From Lamellibrachia satsuma (Eukaryota; Annelida; Polychaeta; Sabellida; Siboglinidae): 64,000 bases of DNA. Both the position numbers and the translations under genes were made by a program. The stretch is taken from positions 5,567,501 through 5,631,500 of the forward strand of contig BSQZ01000029.1 of assembly GCA_033239005.1 (NCBI GenBank). Reading direction: 5' to 3'. Each line of letters begins with the position of its first letter. The stretch's first letter is position 1. A model generated the notes under the pieces. The model had not been told where the DNA came from, did no database searches, and saw nothing but the letters and a program-made list of their open reading frames with translations. This document shows positions 62,445-64,000 of this stretch, one piece after another.

Positions 62445-63420
62445 TAACCAGCTGACATAAACAATATCGAATTCATATATGTCCTGCAGAGGGCTCACTC
62501 ACCCAGCGTACACAACTACGCTGATTAAGGCCCAGCTGATAATAGTCTGGGCATGTTATGAGAATGTCTGACAACATGATTCCATCGATCTTCATCTACT
62601 CTGAATAATTTCATGACCATCGTTCAGAGGTGCTCAAATCAACGCAACGAGGACTCCCCACGTAAGACAAGCACAGGTTATGTGATATGTGACTTTAACA
62701 CATGCACACATTGAGATAAAGCTTTTTTGCAGTCATAACCGATTGCCAGGAATGTTCTTTTCGCGTTGACTAAACCAGGCCAAAAGCTCCCTGTGTCAAA
62801 TAAAACAGTCCAGGGACACCCCCACATGAGATGGCATCCCCCGCCACCCCCCCGAGAAACGCTGATCTACCTGACTTGAAAACAAACATTCCTCGACGTG
62901 TTCTAAGTAGGAAATAACTCAGCAAAACCAAATGCAACATCTTACATATCATTCTGATTACGTTTGGTGTCCTGGTTTCTTGTCTGAAGCAAAATTCAAC
63001 ACAGTGCGGGAAATCAAAACATTAACATTGTTGTCGCCTGCAAACAAATAGAAAAAGGAGAAACGACCACTTGGCTTAACACCTTAAGGCGATATGCAAG
63101 CTGCAAAGATGATTTATCAAAATACGTATCATCGTAAACAACAAGTATTAGCAATAATCGTAACAACATAATTTACATATGTTGTTATTATTTTTAAGTA
63201 GAAGCACTTACATATGCGTCGCGGAATATGCAGTTCGTTGAAGTAGGCAACCAGAGGCCTAGACTTGTGCTTCTTTCAGGCTCTTGCTCATCGCCTTTAT
63301 ACTGGATCGCACGACACTTTTTACGAATGACTGTGAGGGTCATAAGACGTCCAAAAGAAACGGTTTTGCCAAGCCCAGATTTATGATGGCATCATTGATA
63401 GGTGTGGTCGTAGAGAGGCG
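62445..63420 (-). repeat. Unit U, copy 7 (promoter half)
   Basis: Complement of 12290-13250, with hAT MITE remnant (62775-62870), leader acceptor near 63032 and donor at 63210-63205. Confidence 0.8.
63295..63301 (-). promoter_or_regulatory. Candidate TATA box of unit U6/U7
   Basis: TATAAAG on the minus strand in the same context as 12361 and 34819. Confidence 0.5.
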
Positions 63421-63479
63421 GGTGTATTAAGAGTAATTTGAGAAAGACACGGGCAACGTGGGATGAAAGAAATTGCGCA

Positions 63480-63830
63480 AGTTTCGAAACAGCAGTAGGT
63501 GGACTTGAACCCTGGTCCCCTCGACTGACAGAAGTAGGTGGGCTTGGACCTGGACTTGAACCATGGTCCCCACGATTGGCAGAAATAGGTAGGCTTGAAC
63601 CTTGGTCCTCTCGATTGACAGAAGTAGGTGGACTTGAACATTGGTCCTCTTCACGGATACCTACCATTAGGTGGAGTTGAACCCAGGTCCTCTCCACTGA
63701 CAGCAGTAGGCGGAGTTGAACCCAGGTCCTCTCCACTGACAGCAGTAGGTGGATTTGAACCCAGGTCCTCTCCACTGACAGCAGTAGGTGGACTTGAACC
63801 CTGGTCCTCTCCACTGACAGTGCGTTGCTG
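63480..63830 (-). repeat. 39-bp minisatellite with B-box-like motif, inverted array
   Basis: About eight units; GGACTTGAACCCTGGTCCTC is the complement of the 10650-11035 unit. One unit near 63541 is expanded by a 12-bp repeat. Periodic open frames on both strands are artefacts. Confidence 0.85.
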
Positions 63831-64000
63831 TAACTGACGTGCTAAAGCTGCTCCGGTTCAAGTACCTCACCCAGAATTGTTCTACGTATGAACAATGCTT
63901 ACACGTATTGACAATGACAGCTTGAAAGCGATTTATCGCTACAATAAACGAGGAGACGAAAACATAAACACCTCGCTTCTAACGACAGGTTTACATTCAA
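63831..64000 (-). repeat. Flank of the inverted 39-bp array
   Basis: Complement of 10460-10640; the duplication continues beyond the window edge. Confidence 0.85.

Overview
The window is non-coding-rich, repeat-dominated DNA from an animal nuclear genome. The evidence is GT-AG introns, AATAAA poly(A) signals, several families of non-LTR retrotransposon (LINE), THAP zinc-finger fragments, hAT-type MITEs and very long (TA)n and (CA)n microsatellites. No housekeeping gene and no bacterial feature is present. A marine invertebrate is plausible from the family mix, but I cannot name the phylum from this sequence alone.

The most gene-like content is a small family of secreted cysteine-rich peptide genes of two coding exons: a signal peptide of 23 residues, an intron of about 300 bp, then a basic six-cysteine domain whose spacing resembles a beta-defensin. 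Two copies are intact (33196-33694 and 60297-60801, both minus strand). One is frameshifted (16008-16565, plus), and one is an orphan second exon with an extra cysteine and an arginine tail (49487-49632, plus). All lie in a duplicated unit of several kb, here called U. U carries a TATA-type promoter, a non-coding leader intron, a hAT MITE and a GAAC/CCAA tetranucleotide array. Further gene-less fragments of U lie at 12290-13255, 22750-23430 and 62445-63420.

Layout: 90-1640 is a decayed multi-copy protein gene. 1700-8765 holds two tandem copies of a composite repeat R, each followed by a fragment of LINE-A. 8766-12290 is intergenic with two 39-bp minisatellites. 12290-20800 is a mosaic of U, repeat B, a THAP element and MITEs. 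20790-30140 holds LINE-A copies, long (TA)n and an 86-bp satellite that arose from LINE-A. 30140-35050 is largely the inverted counterpart of 13-20 kb. 35190-40750 is the inverted counterpart of R. 40910-41960 is a LINE with a microsatellite inside its reverse transcriptase.

42690-47886 is a large foldback element whose arms are built from three kinds of tandem repeat in mirror order. 48000-58600 returns to microsatellites, LINE-A, LINE-B and repeats. 58600-64000 carries an intact defensin-like gene, a CR1-like LINE that split its unit, and an inverted copy of the 39-bp array seen near 10.8 kb.

The elements are layered: MITEs entered U before it was duplicated, LINEs entered later, and microsatellites expanded repeatedly at fixed points inside repeats. 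All family calls are from reading the sequence; none was checked against a database.
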